A stretch of 64,000 bases of DNA from JADJNW01 sp964526645 (GCA_964526645.1 CAZGJN010000017.1:1-64000), one strand, 5' to 3'. Counted from the stretch's first letter, positions 28,388 to 37,385 are shown. The notes: a model not told the origin generated them from the letters alone. Translations and numbers: made by a program.

Positions 28388-29893
28388 TTATTTGAGGGTG
28401 TTCTCGAGCACCATAAAACCAATGCCTTCCCTGACCCATTGATCGAGCAAAGGATTTTCGGGTACAATCTCAAAAGCAAGCGAACCGAGTACAATGTCTG
28501 TGTCCCCGTCGAGGTCTATATCGCCGGCATCCATCACAATCCAACGGCCTTTGGTGGCTTCTGGCAGGCTAAGGGTCTTGAAATTATTATTCCCCTGATT
28601 TTCAAGATAAAGAAAACTTTGTTCCGGCGTGTTTTGATAATCGGGGAAAAAAGAAATAGCGGCGATATCCATGTCTCCGTCCTGGTCGAAGTCTTTAGCG
28701 ATTGCATTATAAGCGCCGTGGAGCGGATAGAAAAATTTTTCTTCAAATTCGTTTTTGCCATTATTAAAAAAAATGCGAATACCGTGATAGGGCTTTAGCA
28801 CAGGCGGATAATCGGCGTTATCACCTGCGGTATAAATAATGTCTTCGTAGCCATCCTGGTTAAAATCTACCAGATTAAAATAACTGGATCCATAAGAAGG
28901 CGGAAATTCCAGGATTCTTTGCTCGCGGAATTGCCCCTTGCCTTGGTTGTAGAAAATGAAAACCCCTTCGTCGCCTTGTCCAAAAAGCGCTATCACATCA
29001 AGTTTTTGGTCTTGGTTGAAATCCCGCACATAGGCTTTGATAGCACCGGGTTTATTGCGCAAAATATGTTTTACGTACTGGGCATTACCCTGATTTTCCC
29101 ACCAAGCGAGGCATCCTGTCCATTTAGCAAATTCACAGACAAGAATATCCGCTTTTTTGTCTTCATTTAGATCGGCAATTTCGCTGTGTACGGGGCGCTG
29201 TAAGGTGGGCAATACAAGCTGCAGGGCATCATTGATCAGATATAAAGTACCGCTTGGCGCATCGGTGGGCGAAAAAGACCCCATTGCTGTTACAAATTGC
29301 ACATTTCGGATTTCCTGAAGCCATACAGGCGCTTCTTTTAGATTGGCAGCTTTTTGCAGTTTCAGCGCTTCGTCAAATAAATAAAGGGCTTTTGTATTGG
29401 CATCGCCGAGGTAAAGACCACCGTTTTCGCTAAATTTCACCAACGTAGTACTCGGCGGCGAAAGCCGATAATTGGGTATTTGTACCCTAAAATTATTCAG
29501 ACCGATGGAGGGTTTTTGGTAGGTAGGAAGCTCAAGCCGCTCCGGGGCACTTTTCAGGTAGAATGCCGCAATTTTGTTTAGAATAGCGGTATCAATCGTA
29601 GGGTTTTCAGGGAAAATATTGGCTTTGGCGAGCAGTTCACCGGCGGCCCCCTGTTCGAGGAGTGCTTGGCGGGTGTTTTTCTGGTCATAGATGCCCATCA
29701 GATATCCCATGCGCGGGAGCACGTAATCGCGCCAAGTGGCTTTATCGAGGAGGCCTGGCTCAGGATATTGGTGGCAAGAGACGCAGTAAATTTTGGAAAG
29801 TGCCTCGCCGGAAGTAGCCACTTCTTTATTTTTCTCACAAGCAAAAATGGCTAAAAGCGCTACAAAAGTCAGTAATGCAAAACGGATTTTCAT
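28388..29893 (-). CDS. FG-GAP/VCBS repeat lipoprotein with N-terminal haem c motif
   Basis: From the ATG at 29893 the protein has 501 residues. It has a lipoprotein signal (LLAIFAC), a single CVSCH haem c motif near residue 40 in a short cytochrome-like segment, and then a beta-propeller built from FG-GAP/VCBS repeats, seen as calcium-binding loops DFNQDQKLD, DFNQDGYED, DFDQDGDMD and DIDLDGDTD. Propellers like this face the outside in Bacteroidota. The combination suggests an extracytoplasmic redox or binding protein, without a known substrate. Confidence 0.85.
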   Translation of the reverse strand: MKIRFALLTFVALLAIFACEKNKEVATSGEALSKIYCVSCHQYPEPGLLDKATWRDYVLPRMGYLMGIYDQKNTRQALLEQGAAGELLAKANIFPENPTIDTAILNKIAAFYLKSAPERLELPTYQKPSIGLNNFRVQIPNYRLSPPSTTLVKFSENGGLYLGDANTKALYLFDEALKLQKAANLKEAPVWLQEIRNVQFVTAMGSFSPTDAPSGTLYLINDALQLVLPTLQRPVHSEIADLNEDKKADILVCEFAKWTGCLAWWENQGNAQYVKHILRNKPGAIKAYVRDFNQDQKLDVIALFGQGDEGVFIFYNQGKGQFREQRILEFPPSYGSSYFNLVDFNQDGYEDIIYTAGDNADYPPVLKPYHGIRIFFNNGKNEFEEKFFYPLHGAYNAIAKDFDQDGDMDIAAISFFPDYQNTPEQSFLYLENQGNNNFKTLSLPEATKGRWIVMDAGDIDLDGDTDIVLGSLAFEIVPENPLLDQWVREGIGFMVLENTLK

Positions 29894-29993
29894 GCTGAAA
29901 GAGTATTTGACAACAGCCAAAACTATCGCTTTATAAAATGCAAGGACTTTAAGTTTTTGTTAAGTCGGCTGAAACCTTGAGAGAACAGGGTGC

Positions 29994-30024
29994 TTGAAGT
30001 ATTTCTAAAAAACACCTAATTTTG
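29994..30024 (+). promoter_or_regulatory. Promoter of the HU/SPOR gene
   Basis: TTG at 29994-29996 and TAATTTTG at 30017-30024 are 20 bases apart, which fits the Bacteroidota consensus. The untranslated leader is about 100 bases long. Confidence 0.55.
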
Positions 30025-30130
30025 TGTAATATTTTGATTGAAAATCAGGTTTTTGTATAAAAGAAAATAGAAATAGCTGAAATAGAAGCCTTTACCTGCC
30101 TATATTCTCGACACATTAAAAAAGAAAACT

Positions 30131-31117
30131 ATGCAAATAGATGTAGGCGCAAGTATTGCAGCGTTGTTGTATGAACAGGATACCGTGATCATTCCGGGAT
30201 TGGGTGCCATTACCACTAAATATCGCCCGGCAGAAATCCAAGCAGTGGAGGGGAAAGTTCTTCCGCCATCCAAAGAATTGAATTTCAACAAAAACTTGAC
30301 GATGGATGATGGCATATTGATCAACCATCTGAGAAAAAAATATGGTGCGTCTTTTGCAGAAATACAAAGGGCAGTATCGGATTATGTAAAACAGGTAGTA
30401 GAAGCAATTGACAACCAAAGCATTGTACAAATTCCGCAGGTAGGAAGATTATACCGAGATTATGAAAAAAAGTTGAAATTTCTGCCGGAAGATACTAATT
30501 TTAATGTGGAAGCCTATGGCTTGCCCGTGGTGCAATTTTATCCGGTGATTCGGCAAGAACGCATCCCAGCACCCCAAAAAGCACCTGCTATTACTGCCAA
30601 ACAGACAACTCGCCCTGTTGGTAAGCGTTTCGCGGTTTGGCTTCAACGCAACTTGGCCGTGACAAGCATCATTGCAGTATTGGGCATAGCTGCTGTTGTG
30701 TATTGGGCAATTCAAAGAGAGAAACCCGCCGCGCCCCAAGAGGAAATTGCCAGTGTGCCGACTTCGCGCTTTAATGTGCGCCCTTCCCTGGAGGCAATAA
30801 AAGCTGATAGCCAGCTTATTCAAACAGATACGGGTATCAATTCTGAAGAAAATATTCCCTTTGATTCAGAGAATGCTACGGTCAAGCCGCAACAAAAGTA
30901 CTGCATTATCCGTGTAGGGCTTTTTAGCGATCAGGACAATGTGAAACGCTTGGTAGAAAAACTTTATGAAAAAGGATTTGAACCCCTCACACAGCCGTCG
31001 GGCAATCTGACCATGGTGGGTGTCCAAATGTCTTATGAAAGCCAGTCAGATATTGACAAAGCAGTGCAAACGATCCAGAAGGAATTTAAAACAAAGCCAG
31101 CTGTGATAAAAAAGTAA
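30131..31117 (+). CDS. HU-CCDC81 and SPOR domain protein
   Basis: The 328-residue protein combines two tandem HU-like (CCDC81 bacterial type) domains at the N-terminus (about 1-145: VIIPGLGAITTKYRP and VQIPQVGRLYRD), one transmembrane helix (about 175-195) and a C-terminal SPOR domain (about 255-328). SPOR domains bind denuded peptidoglycan at division sites, so this is a membrane protein with the HU fold in the cytoplasm. The architecture is typical for Bacteroidota; its role is not established. It converges on the peroxidase gene. Confidence 0.88.
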   Translation: MQIDVGASIAALLYEQDTVIIPGLGAITTKYRPAEIQAVEGKVLPPSKELNFNKNLTMDDGILINHLRKKYGASFAEIQRAVSDYVKQVVEAIDNQSIVQIPQVGRLYRDYEKKLKFLPEDTNFNVEAYGLPVVQFYPVIRQERIPAPQKAPAITAKQTTRPVGKRFAVWLQRNLAVTSIIAVLGIAAVVYWAIQREKPAAPQEEIASVPTSRFNVRPSLEAIKADSQLIQTDTGINSEENIPFDSENATVKPQQKYCIIRVGLFSDQDNVKRLVEKLYEKGFEPLTQPSGNLTMVGVQMSYESQSDIDKAVQTIQKEFKTKPAVIKK

Positions 31118-31123
31118 TGCGAA

Positions 31124-33070
31124 TTAATAAACCCCGCCGATCTGTCGCTTATTCCATTCGGGTTTATTTTCAAATTTTGGCAATGCGTTTGGCTGTTGCG
31201 TCAAACCAGTGGTATCCGTCAGTGCTTCCATGAATTTCACCAAATCCTTAATTTCCTGCTGGTTAAGACTTAAATTATCAAAAGGTAAAGTCTGATACGG
31301 CACGTCCAAACCCAGGCCGCGTCCGCCGCCTTTGTTGTAAAAATCCACCACTTCTTCCAGCGTATCATATACGCCATTGTGCATGTATGGCGCGGTGAGC
31401 GCGGCGTTGCGCACAGTGACCGTTTTGAAAGAATGTGCGTAGAAATAAGCTTCATCCTGTGGGCGCTGGCTGGCGTAGCGACCTAAATCGGGATCAATTT
31501 GCACATTTACTGTATCTTTTGAAATGGGAACACCTAAAACTTCCGATTCAGAATCTTGAAAATGAGGTGGAACAGTGCCATTGAAAGTAGGCGCGAAATG
31601 ACAAGTACCACAAGCGGCTTTGCCCATGAACAAATTAAAACCCCGCGCCACTGCTGGGTCAATCGTTTTGATTTCATCGCGGATGTAACGATCCACTGGA
31701 CTATTGAACGAACGCAAACTCGTCACGTAAGCTGATAAGGCATTGGAAATGGTATAACGCGATATTAAATATTGATTTTGATTAGGATACGCTTCAATAA
31801 ATAACTTTTTATACTCGGCACTTTGCTCCAGTTTTTGAATAATTTCCATAAAATCGGTACTGAATTCCAAACTATCCGATACCACGTGTTTCATCTGCCG
31901 TTCGAGGTCTTCCTCACGCAAGTCGTAAAAATAATTCATCGAATAAACCGAATTGATGAGCGTGGGCGAGTTGCGCAAAATTTTTCCTTTGCCGTTGATT
32001 GCGAGGCTTTTATCCAAGCCATCGGTGAATGCTTTTTCGGGATGATGGCAGGAGGCACAAGCGCGTTCGTTGTTGGAAGACAAAATCGGGTCGAAGAATA
32101 AAGTGCGTCCCAGCGCGATGCGTTGTTCGGTCAATTCTTTATTTTCAATATTAGAATAGAAAGTATGATTTAAAAAATTATTGTCAAAAATATTTTGAGC
32201 ATGATAGTTTACGGGTAAACCTATTTTATCCACTTCGTCAATCATTTCAATGCTCAGTGTTTTTTGAACTTGATATAATAAGCTGTATAATGGATTGACG
32301 TATTCTTTTAGAAAAGTGAGCCGGTCGAAGTTTTCAAAATCATTATGTTGTAACAAATATTCCAAAGCGCTATTAAATTTTTGTTGAATTGTTTGGCGCA
32401 ATTGAATATTTTTCTGCCCTAACAAAGGATAATAAGCCCTTACTGCTTGCGAAACGGCTTTCAATGCAGTATAGGCTTCAGGAATCGCATTCGCCGAACC
32501 GGGGGTGTCAAAACCAGTAACGCCCAGCGTAAAAATGCGCATCACTTCACTGCGCGCCGCCTCAAACACAAAGCGATGCTGAAAAGGAATACTTTTTTGG
32601 TAGCGAATGACTTGGGCATAATCCTTCGTCAGTGCGTCGAGCATAGCGAGGATTGCTTCTTTTTGTTCAAAGGGATTATCTTCAAATACCAGTTCGTCCA
32701 GTACTTGCAAACCAACGGGTTCATTGACTAAAATGCCAGGAACATTGGGCGTGAGCCACAATAAGGGAGGGCCGTTGAGGTATTTTTTGACCGACTCGCG
32801 GTCGTAATATTCCAGAAATAATTCGATGTTTTTGAATGCCAATCGCGTGCGCAGGTGCGCTTGCCGCAAGGTTTCAAAAGCGGTTTCTTTATTTTCTAAT
32901 TGTTCGGCAACTTGTTGATATTGTAAAATAGCTTGTTGCAAATCATTTAGTCCGGCATGAAATTCATTTTGCACTGTTTGCAATGCTTGCTCTGCCAAGG
33001 GATTGTTGGTGAAACTAATGCACAGCGTAAAGCCGATGAGTGCGAGGGTAGCAATAATCGTCTTTTTCAT
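31124..33070 (-). CDS. Di-haem cytochrome c peroxidase/MauG-like protein with helical N-terminal domain
   Basis: The 648-residue protein has a signal peptide, an all-helical N-terminal region (about 25-280), and a di-haem peroxidase domain with CASCH and CGTCH haem sites and the ligand region APYMHNGVYDTLEEVVDFYN. Such proteins reduce hydrogen peroxide or oxidise a partner in the periplasm. The helical extension resembles those of imelysin-type iron-uptake partners. It is followed upstream by the PhoX-like gene on the same strand, separated by a repeat-rich gap. Confidence 0.9.
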   Translation of the reverse strand: MKKTIIATLALIGFTLCISFTNNPLAEQALQTVQNEFHAGLNDLQQAILQYQQVAEQLENKETAFETLRQAHLRTRLAFKNIELFLEYYDRESVKKYLNGPPLLWLTPNVPGILVNEPVGLQVLDELVFEDNPFEQKEAILAMLDALTKDYAQVIRYQKSIPFQHRFVFEAARSEVMRIFTLGVTGFDTPGSANAIPEAYTALKAVSQAVRAYYPLLGQKNIQLRQTIQQKFNSALEYLLQHNDFENFDRLTFLKEYVNPLYSLLYQVQKTLSIEMIDEVDKIGLPVNYHAQNIFDNNFLNHTFYSNIENKELTEQRIALGRTLFFDPILSSNNERACASCHHPEKAFTDGLDKSLAINGKGKILRNSPTLINSVYSMNYFYDLREEDLERQMKHVVSDSLEFSTDFMEIIQKLEQSAEYKKLFIEAYPNQNQYLISRYTISNALSAYVTSLRSFNSPVDRYIRDEIKTIDPAVARGFNLFMGKAACGTCHFAPTFNGTVPPHFQDSESEVLGVPISKDTVNVQIDPDLGRYASQRPQDEAYFYAHSFKTVTVRNAALTAPYMHNGVYDTLEEVVDFYNKGGGRGLGLDVPYQTLPFDNLSLNQQEIKDLVKFMEALTDTTGLTQQPNALPKFENKPEWNKRQIGGVY

Positions 33071-33078
33071 AACTTTTG

Positions 33079-33165
33079 AGATGCCAGATTGGGAGATACC
33101 AGATACCAGACTTTAGACGCCGTCACATATCTGGCATCTAAAAATCTGGCATCTGGCATCCACAG
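33079..33165. repeat. Intergenic repeat cluster with AGATGCCAGA inverted units
   Basis: AGATGCCAGA (33079-33088) and TCTGGCATCT (33130-33139) are perfect inverted copies, with further degenerate units AGATACCAGATACCAGA before and ATCTGGCATCTGGCATCC after. It fills the gap between the peroxidase and PhoX-like genes and could form a long hairpin. Confidence 0.65.
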
Positions 33166-33171
33166 AAAATA

Positions 33172-35058
33172 TTACTGAATAATCAACTTCTTCGTTTCGC
33201 CCAGGGAAGTCTGGATGAAGTACGTGCCCGTTGAAAGATTAGATACGTCAATTTCATTGGTATTGCGATAAACGCCCATGCGCTTGCCATTTACATCATA
33301 AATAGCTGCGTCAATTACTTTGCTGAAATACACGATGCGGTTCGTTGGGTTTGGATAGATTTGTAAAACTTCCGATTTTTCAAACTCTGGGTCTTTCAAA
33401 TCGGTAATATTGATACGATCAAAACCATGAATCGCAAAGGTTAGGGAGTGATTGAATGGGAAAGGATTATTCACATCCGGGTGTTGCGAATTGATAAGCA
33501 TAGATTTGCCATCTGGTGTCATTACACAACCAGTTACTTCAGCGCCACGTGGCGTAGCTGTCAAGCGAATGAGGTCATCCACAGTTGGGTTTTCAATGCT
33601 CAAGTCCAGCAAATATACTTCGCATATTGCACGGCTTGCGCCTGCTGGGGTACGGCCAAAAGTAGTGCCATTCAAGTCTTCTTCGATTACTGCAAAGGTT
33701 TTGCCATCAATTTCGATTACTTGTAAACCATCCGGGTTGGAGAGGTGCTTTTTAGGGTAGTCGGCTTCTGCCGGGCTGGCAGTAAACTCTGGGCCACCTT
33801 CAATCAAAACACTGTTGTAGTTGGTAGCAGGATCATACACCCAAACACGACCATAGTAGTCTTTGTAATTCGAATCGCCAGGGCCTGTTAAGCCTTTGGC
33901 AGTTGCACGAGCAATGTGGTAAGGGTCATACGTACCGCCGTTGGCAGCATCATCCGACCACAGTGGCCCCAGGTTATCGGCACCGGTTTCTGTCCAGTAG
34001 ATTTTACCCGTTTTGCGATCAATAGCCGTCCATTCGATACGGTTGTACATAGTGGCACCTACGGCTAATGCCTGTGCATTGAAGTTCAGCATTTTATCAA
34101 TGCTGCCATTGTCAATTTGTACCCAACGCTGTCCTTGTGCGTTATCTGCCTTGTAAACATATAGTTTTCCTTTAGTGAAGTCACCGGCTACATCTGCTTC
34201 AAATTTACCCCAGAAAGCTGGCGTTGCATCCACACCCAAATAAACAGTCTTGTTATCATTCGTAATCGAACCTGCTTCAAAACCTTGCTTACCCCAGTTG
34301 TACTGCTTGCGGATAGCCTTTGCCTGGCGCGGATCAATTTCTACCATCCAGTTGAAGTTCTCAAATTTCTTAATTTTTACGCCGTCAAAACCAGGAATAT
34401 CACTCTTGATCGTAAAATCAACTGTATCACGTACGCCCTGGTTATCACGTATGCCAGGAGCTTTTGGATACCAGCTAATACTAGTCGGCGCTGTAAGAAC
34501 ACCTCCGTTAATGGCTGCGTTGTTACCGATAAACCACTCTTCCGCTGTCCAGATACGACCATCCGGGCCTTGGATACCGCCGCAGTTCATACCAGTTTCA
34601 CCTACGGTGTTGACGAAATCTACGTTGAAGAATTTGCCTTTGCGACCATCCGCCAAGGTTTGATCTACCACTTCTAAGTTTCCGTTTATATCGCGCTTTA
34701 CGCGAAATACCGTCATACCGCCACCATCGCCAATCCGATCGTCACGATATATCATTTCGTGGTTTACAGACACCCAACCCAGAGACGCGCCTGTCTCATC
34801 AGGTGTGAAGCCAATAAAGTCATGCCATTCTTTAGCAAACTGTTGGCCGGCTTCGTTACCATAGGTTTTGGTTGTTTGCACCAAATCTACACCTCCTACA
34901 AAGATGACTTGAGTGGTAAGCGGGGAAGGTGGAAGTACCACCTGCTGTGGTTGAAATCCCGCTGGAATTTCGATCTCCTCAGCGAAGATTGTGCTTTGGG
35001 CTGTAGCAATAAAGATAGTAGCGCTGCTCAGAAGGAGCGCAAGTAATAATTTTTTCAT
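33172..35058 (-). CDS. PhoX-like (DUF839) secreted protein with T9SS sorting domain
   Basis: The 628-residue protein has a signal peptide, a DUF839/PhoX-type beta-propeller (about 40-540) with the segment TGCVMTPDGKSMLINSQHP, and a C-terminal type A T9SS sorting domain (about 555-628: QIYPNPTN, then GTYFIQTS and a final KKLIIQ). PhoX members are calcium- and iron-dependent alkaline phosphatases, but other DUF839 proteins have no proven activity. The sorting domain means export through the T9SS, consistent with the PorW-like gene at 12.6 kb. Confidence 0.9.
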   Translation of the reverse strand: MKKLLLALLLSSATIFIATAQSTIFAEEIEIPAGFQPQQVVLPPSPLTTQVIFVGGVDLVQTTKTYGNEAGQQFAKEWHDFIGFTPDETGASLGWVSVNHEMIYRDDRIGDGGGMTVFRVKRDINGNLEVVDQTLADGRKGKFFNVDFVNTVGETGMNCGGIQGPDGRIWTAEEWFIGNNAAINGGVLTAPTSISWYPKAPGIRDNQGVRDTVDFTIKSDIPGFDGVKIKKFENFNWMVEIDPRQAKAIRKQYNWGKQGFEAGSITNDNKTVYLGVDATPAFWGKFEADVAGDFTKGKLYVYKADNAQGQRWVQIDNGSIDKMLNFNAQALAVGATMYNRIEWTAIDRKTGKIYWTETGADNLGPLWSDDAANGGTYDPYHIARATAKGLTGPGDSNYKDYYGRVWVYDPATNYNSVLIEGGPEFTASPAEADYPKKHLSNPDGLQVIEIDGKTFAVIEEDLNGTTFGRTPAGASRAICEVYLLDLSIENPTVDDLIRLTATPRGAEVTGCVMTPDGKSMLINSQHPDVNNPFPFNHSLTFAIHGFDRINITDLKDPEFEKSEVLQIYPNPTNRIVYFSKVIDAAIYDVNGKRMGVYRNTNEIDVSNLSTGTYFIQTSLGETKKLIIQ

Positions 35059-35333
35059 AATGATATTTTTGATTGAGTAAAAAAGTACATTTACCAGCTG
35101 CTAAGTTCTGAAGGGAATATGAAGCAGATGTAAAGTGAAGTTTAGGCTTTGATTAGATTATTGTAAAATATTTTAAAAAATTGTAAAATATGCAGTTTTG
35201 ACCAAAACAGATTTGGTAGTTTGAGAAAAAAACCTTCCAAAGGACTCCAACATGTATAGGAAAGATAAAAAGGGGCGTAAATTGTTAAATTGGAAAACTA
35301 ATTAATTCATTGCTACATTAGAACAAAAATTTC

Positions 35334-35475
35334 GGTACTCGTTCAAATTGGTTGTTTTACACTTTAGATTTCGCAATTAGCAATGGTACTAATGCCGGAG
35401 GTTAAGATCCCGAGTGCAGCGAGGTATCCTGAACAACCAAAGATTTACGAAATCGCATCCACTGGTTTGAGCTAC
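35334..35475 (-). repeat. Palindromic intergenic repeat, expanded copy
   Basis: Read on the minus strand, GTGGATGCGATTTCG and TAAATCTTTG start the element and ATTGCGAAATCT ends the inner stem, as in the copies at 40976, 49307 and 53557. The loop is about 60 bases instead of about 7 and includes GATCCCGAGTGCAGCGAGG on the plus strand. The outer ends GTTCAAAT and TTTGAGC also pair weakly. Confidence 0.65.
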
Positions 35476-35544
35476 TGTCAATTTTTGCCATGAAGTTTTC
35501 GAGAATTTATTGCACTTTAAGAGAATTTTAACGAGCCGTGGTTG

Positions 35545-35586
35545 ATTTTTTTTGCGGAAAAGTTTACTTTTGGAGCATGGGAGTTG
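35545..35586 (+). promoter_or_regulatory. Promoter of a candidate small transcript
   Basis: TTTACTTTTGGAGC contains TACTTTTG (about 35567-35574), a match to the TAnnTTTG -7 box; TTG about 22 bases upstream (in GTGGTTGA) can serve as the -33 box. Confidence 0.45.
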
Positions 35587-35645
35587 TTTTTAAGGAACAA
35601 CTTCCATATTTTCATTATCTATTTCTTCACCAAAATTCAGATCCC

Positions 35646-35714
35646 ATGATCATCTTCAGTGTATTACTGTTGATTCTGCTGTTATTCAGATTCCAAATTG
35701 TAAAAGAAGCTTAA
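35646..35714 (+). CDS. Candidate 22-residue hydrophobic peptide
   Basis: An ATG at 35646 opens 22 codons: a start MIIFSVLLLILLLFRF, then QIVKEA and a stop. The peptide is one hydrophobic helix with a basic/acidic end, as seen in small membrane peptides and type I toxins. It lies between a consensus promoter and a terminator, with a stem-loop (AGTTGTT/AACAACT, about 35582-35604) in the leader. It is too short to be sure it is translated; the transcript may be a non-coding RNA. Confidence 0.35.
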   Translation: MIIFSVLLLILLLFRFQIVKEA

Positions 35715-35765
35715 AACAGCTTGCTGAAGAGAGAGCTAACACGCCGTGGAGGCAATTTTGCAAGG

Positions 35766-35805
35766 GAGGGCTTTCATTCTGAAAAGAGCGGAAGCCCTCT
35801 TCTAT
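35766..35805 (+). terminator. Terminator of the candidate small transcript
   Basis: GAGGGCTTTC (35766-35775) pairs with GGAAGCCCTC (35790-35799), followed by TTCTATTTT. It lies next to the Rieske gene's stop codon and could act in both directions. Confidence 0.6.
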
Positions 35806-35806
35806 T

Positions 35807-36790
35807 TTAGCAATTTGCTGGCTTAATCCGATTAAAAACGGTCAAGGTATCTTTTGCCGCATTCAATTCGTACTCATACACCCAAAGAGGCATCACAGCC
35901 GGACCGCGCAGTACACAGCCTTTTTTGTCGAAGGTGGAGCCATGGCAAGGACATTCGAAAATCGTTCCTATCCATTGTACCTGGCAACCGGCATGCGTAC
36001 ACGCGAGAGACATTATCCGAAAAACCGTTTCGCTTATCGCTACCACAGCAAAATCTATAAATGCCACATTTACAAAGACTTTAAAACCCTCGGGCTGGCG
36101 CAATTCCGGGTGTTCTGACAATTCAATCGTATAGCTTTCAAAAATGTTAAAAAAGGCATCGCTTTCATCGCGTAAGCTCGGATTTGCCGTTTCGGTTAGG
36201 CGAATAAGGCATTGCGTGCTGTTCCGACCTGGCAAAGTCCATTCGTAAAAACCCTTTTCGGCAGGTACATTTTCTGCGATTTTCGTCCAAAAAGCCCCGG
36301 CGTTGATCGATAGCTCGATCAACAAAGTACCTACACCGGCTGCTTCCCAGCGAATGTTTTCTTTCGTACCGGGCATTAGTGATTCTCCCCCATTGGGATA
36401 AGTTAGTCTTAAAACGGATTGAATACCGAAAAAAGCATCGCTTTCGTCCTGCAATTCCGAGTTTTGCATATCCGAAATGCGAATGCGGCAATTGTCACTT
36501 TGTACTTTCGGTACTTTCCACTCGAAAAATTCTGGCTCTGGTGGCACCTGCTCTGCAATATTCGTCCAGCTTTTCGCACCATCTGCAGATAGCTCAATCA
36601 AAAGCGATCCGGCACCAACTGCCTTCCAGCGAATGGCATGCGTTGTGTGAGGTACTAGCGACTCCCCGCCAATGGGCGAAAGCACTTCTAAGATAGGGGG
36701 CAGCGTGTCATAGGTGCATCGGCTCAAAATTGGCACAATGGCAATAGCACCCCAGGCTTTGCGCAAAAACTGTCGTCGGGAAGTGCTCAT
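35807..36790 (-). CDS. Rieske [2Fe-2S] protein with twin-arginine signal and two beta-sandwich repeats
   Basis: The 327-residue protein starts with a Tat-type signal (SRRQFLRKAW) that also ends in a Cys (LSRC, residue 25), so it may be a lipoprotein. Two repeats of about 95 residues follow (each with GGESL, I-RW, LLIELS, W--IAE-VP, F-EW, C-IRI), similar to the Ser-Thr-rich Kre9/KNH-like domain. The C-terminal Rieske domain has CTHAGC and CPCHGS, so both cluster-binding Cys/His pairs are present. It lies 103 bases after the leuD-like gene on the same strand. Confidence 0.88.
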   Translation of the reverse strand: MSTSRRQFLRKAWGAIAIVPILSRCTYDTLPPILEVLSPIGGESLVPHTTHAIRWKAVGAGSLLIELSADGAKSWTNIAEQVPPEPEFFEWKVPKVQSDNCRIRISDMQNSELQDESDAFFGIQSVLRLTYPNGGESLMPGTKENIRWEAAGVGTLLIELSINAGAFWTKIAENVPAEKGFYEWTLPGRNSTQCLIRLTETANPSLRDESDAFFNIFESYTIELSEHPELRQPEGFKVFVNVAFIDFAVVAISETVFRIMSLACTHAGCQVQWIGTIFECPCHGSTFDKKGCVLRGPAVMPLWVYEYELNAAKDTLTVFNRIKPANC

Positions 36791-36893
36791 TTGGGCAAGG
36801 TTTTAGCCGAAATGTCGTACTTTATTTTTAAAACTTACCTCACGCAGGCTGAAAATTTGGTTAAAATAGTTGATCTTTAGTTTTTAAAAATAC

Positions 36894-37385
36894 TTATATT
36901 TCGTACTGCCCATACTTTTTCAAATAATTGACCATGCCGCCCTCGCGCAATATCTGAATCATAACGGGTGACAAAGGGTGGCATTCGTATGTTTTGTTTT
37001 TAGATAAATTTTTCACAAAATTCTGTTCTATATTAATCTCAAGTTCATCACCGGATTCGATATCGTGGTTGGGAATTTCCAACACAGGGAGCCCAATGTT
37101 TATTGCGTTTCTGAAAAAAATTCTCGCAAAGTAACGGGCAATTACCAATTGTATGCCCGATTGCAGCAGGGCGATTGGCGCTTGCTCGCGACTTGAACCA
37201 CATCCAAAATTTTCTCCTGCCACCAGGATGTCCCCTTTGACCACTTTGCCCGAAAATTCAGGGTCGAGGTCTTCCAACACATGTTGCGCCAGGCTGCTCA
37301 CGTCCAATGTCTTGGTGTATTTGCCCGGAATAATTCTGTCGGTATCAATATTGTCTCCATAAACAAACTTTGCTTGGATTCGCAT
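36894..37385 (-). CDS. Aconitase-superfamily hydratase, small subunit (LeuD-like)
   Basis: The 163-residue protein is a swivelling small subunit of a two-part isopropylmalate-isomerase-type hydratase. It has the canonical substrate loop GENFGCGSSREQAP and ARYFARIFFRNAINIGLP. It works with the large subunit at 38641-39876, from which it is separated by the MFS gene. With no leuA or leuB nearby, and a lyase and transporter in the operon, a catabolic substrate is more likely than leucine synthesis. Confidence 0.88.
   Translation of the reverse strand: MRIQAKFVYGDNIDTDRIIPGKYTKTLDVSSLAQHVLEDLDPEFSGKVVKGDILVAGENFGCGSSREQAPIALLQSGIQLVIARYFARIFFRNAINIGLPVLEIPNHDIESGDELEINIEQNFVKNLSKNKTYECHPLSPVMIQILREGGMVNYLKKYGQYEI

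Larger units (their letters stand above)
35059..35806. other. Long intergenic region with a repeat and a candidate small transcript
   Basis: These 750 bases contain upstream sequence of the PhoX-like gene (a direct repeat TTGTAAAATAT at about 35160 and 35180), an expanded copy of the palindromic repeat (35334-35475), and a candidate small gene (35545-35806). No longer coding frame is supported. Confidence 0.6.
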
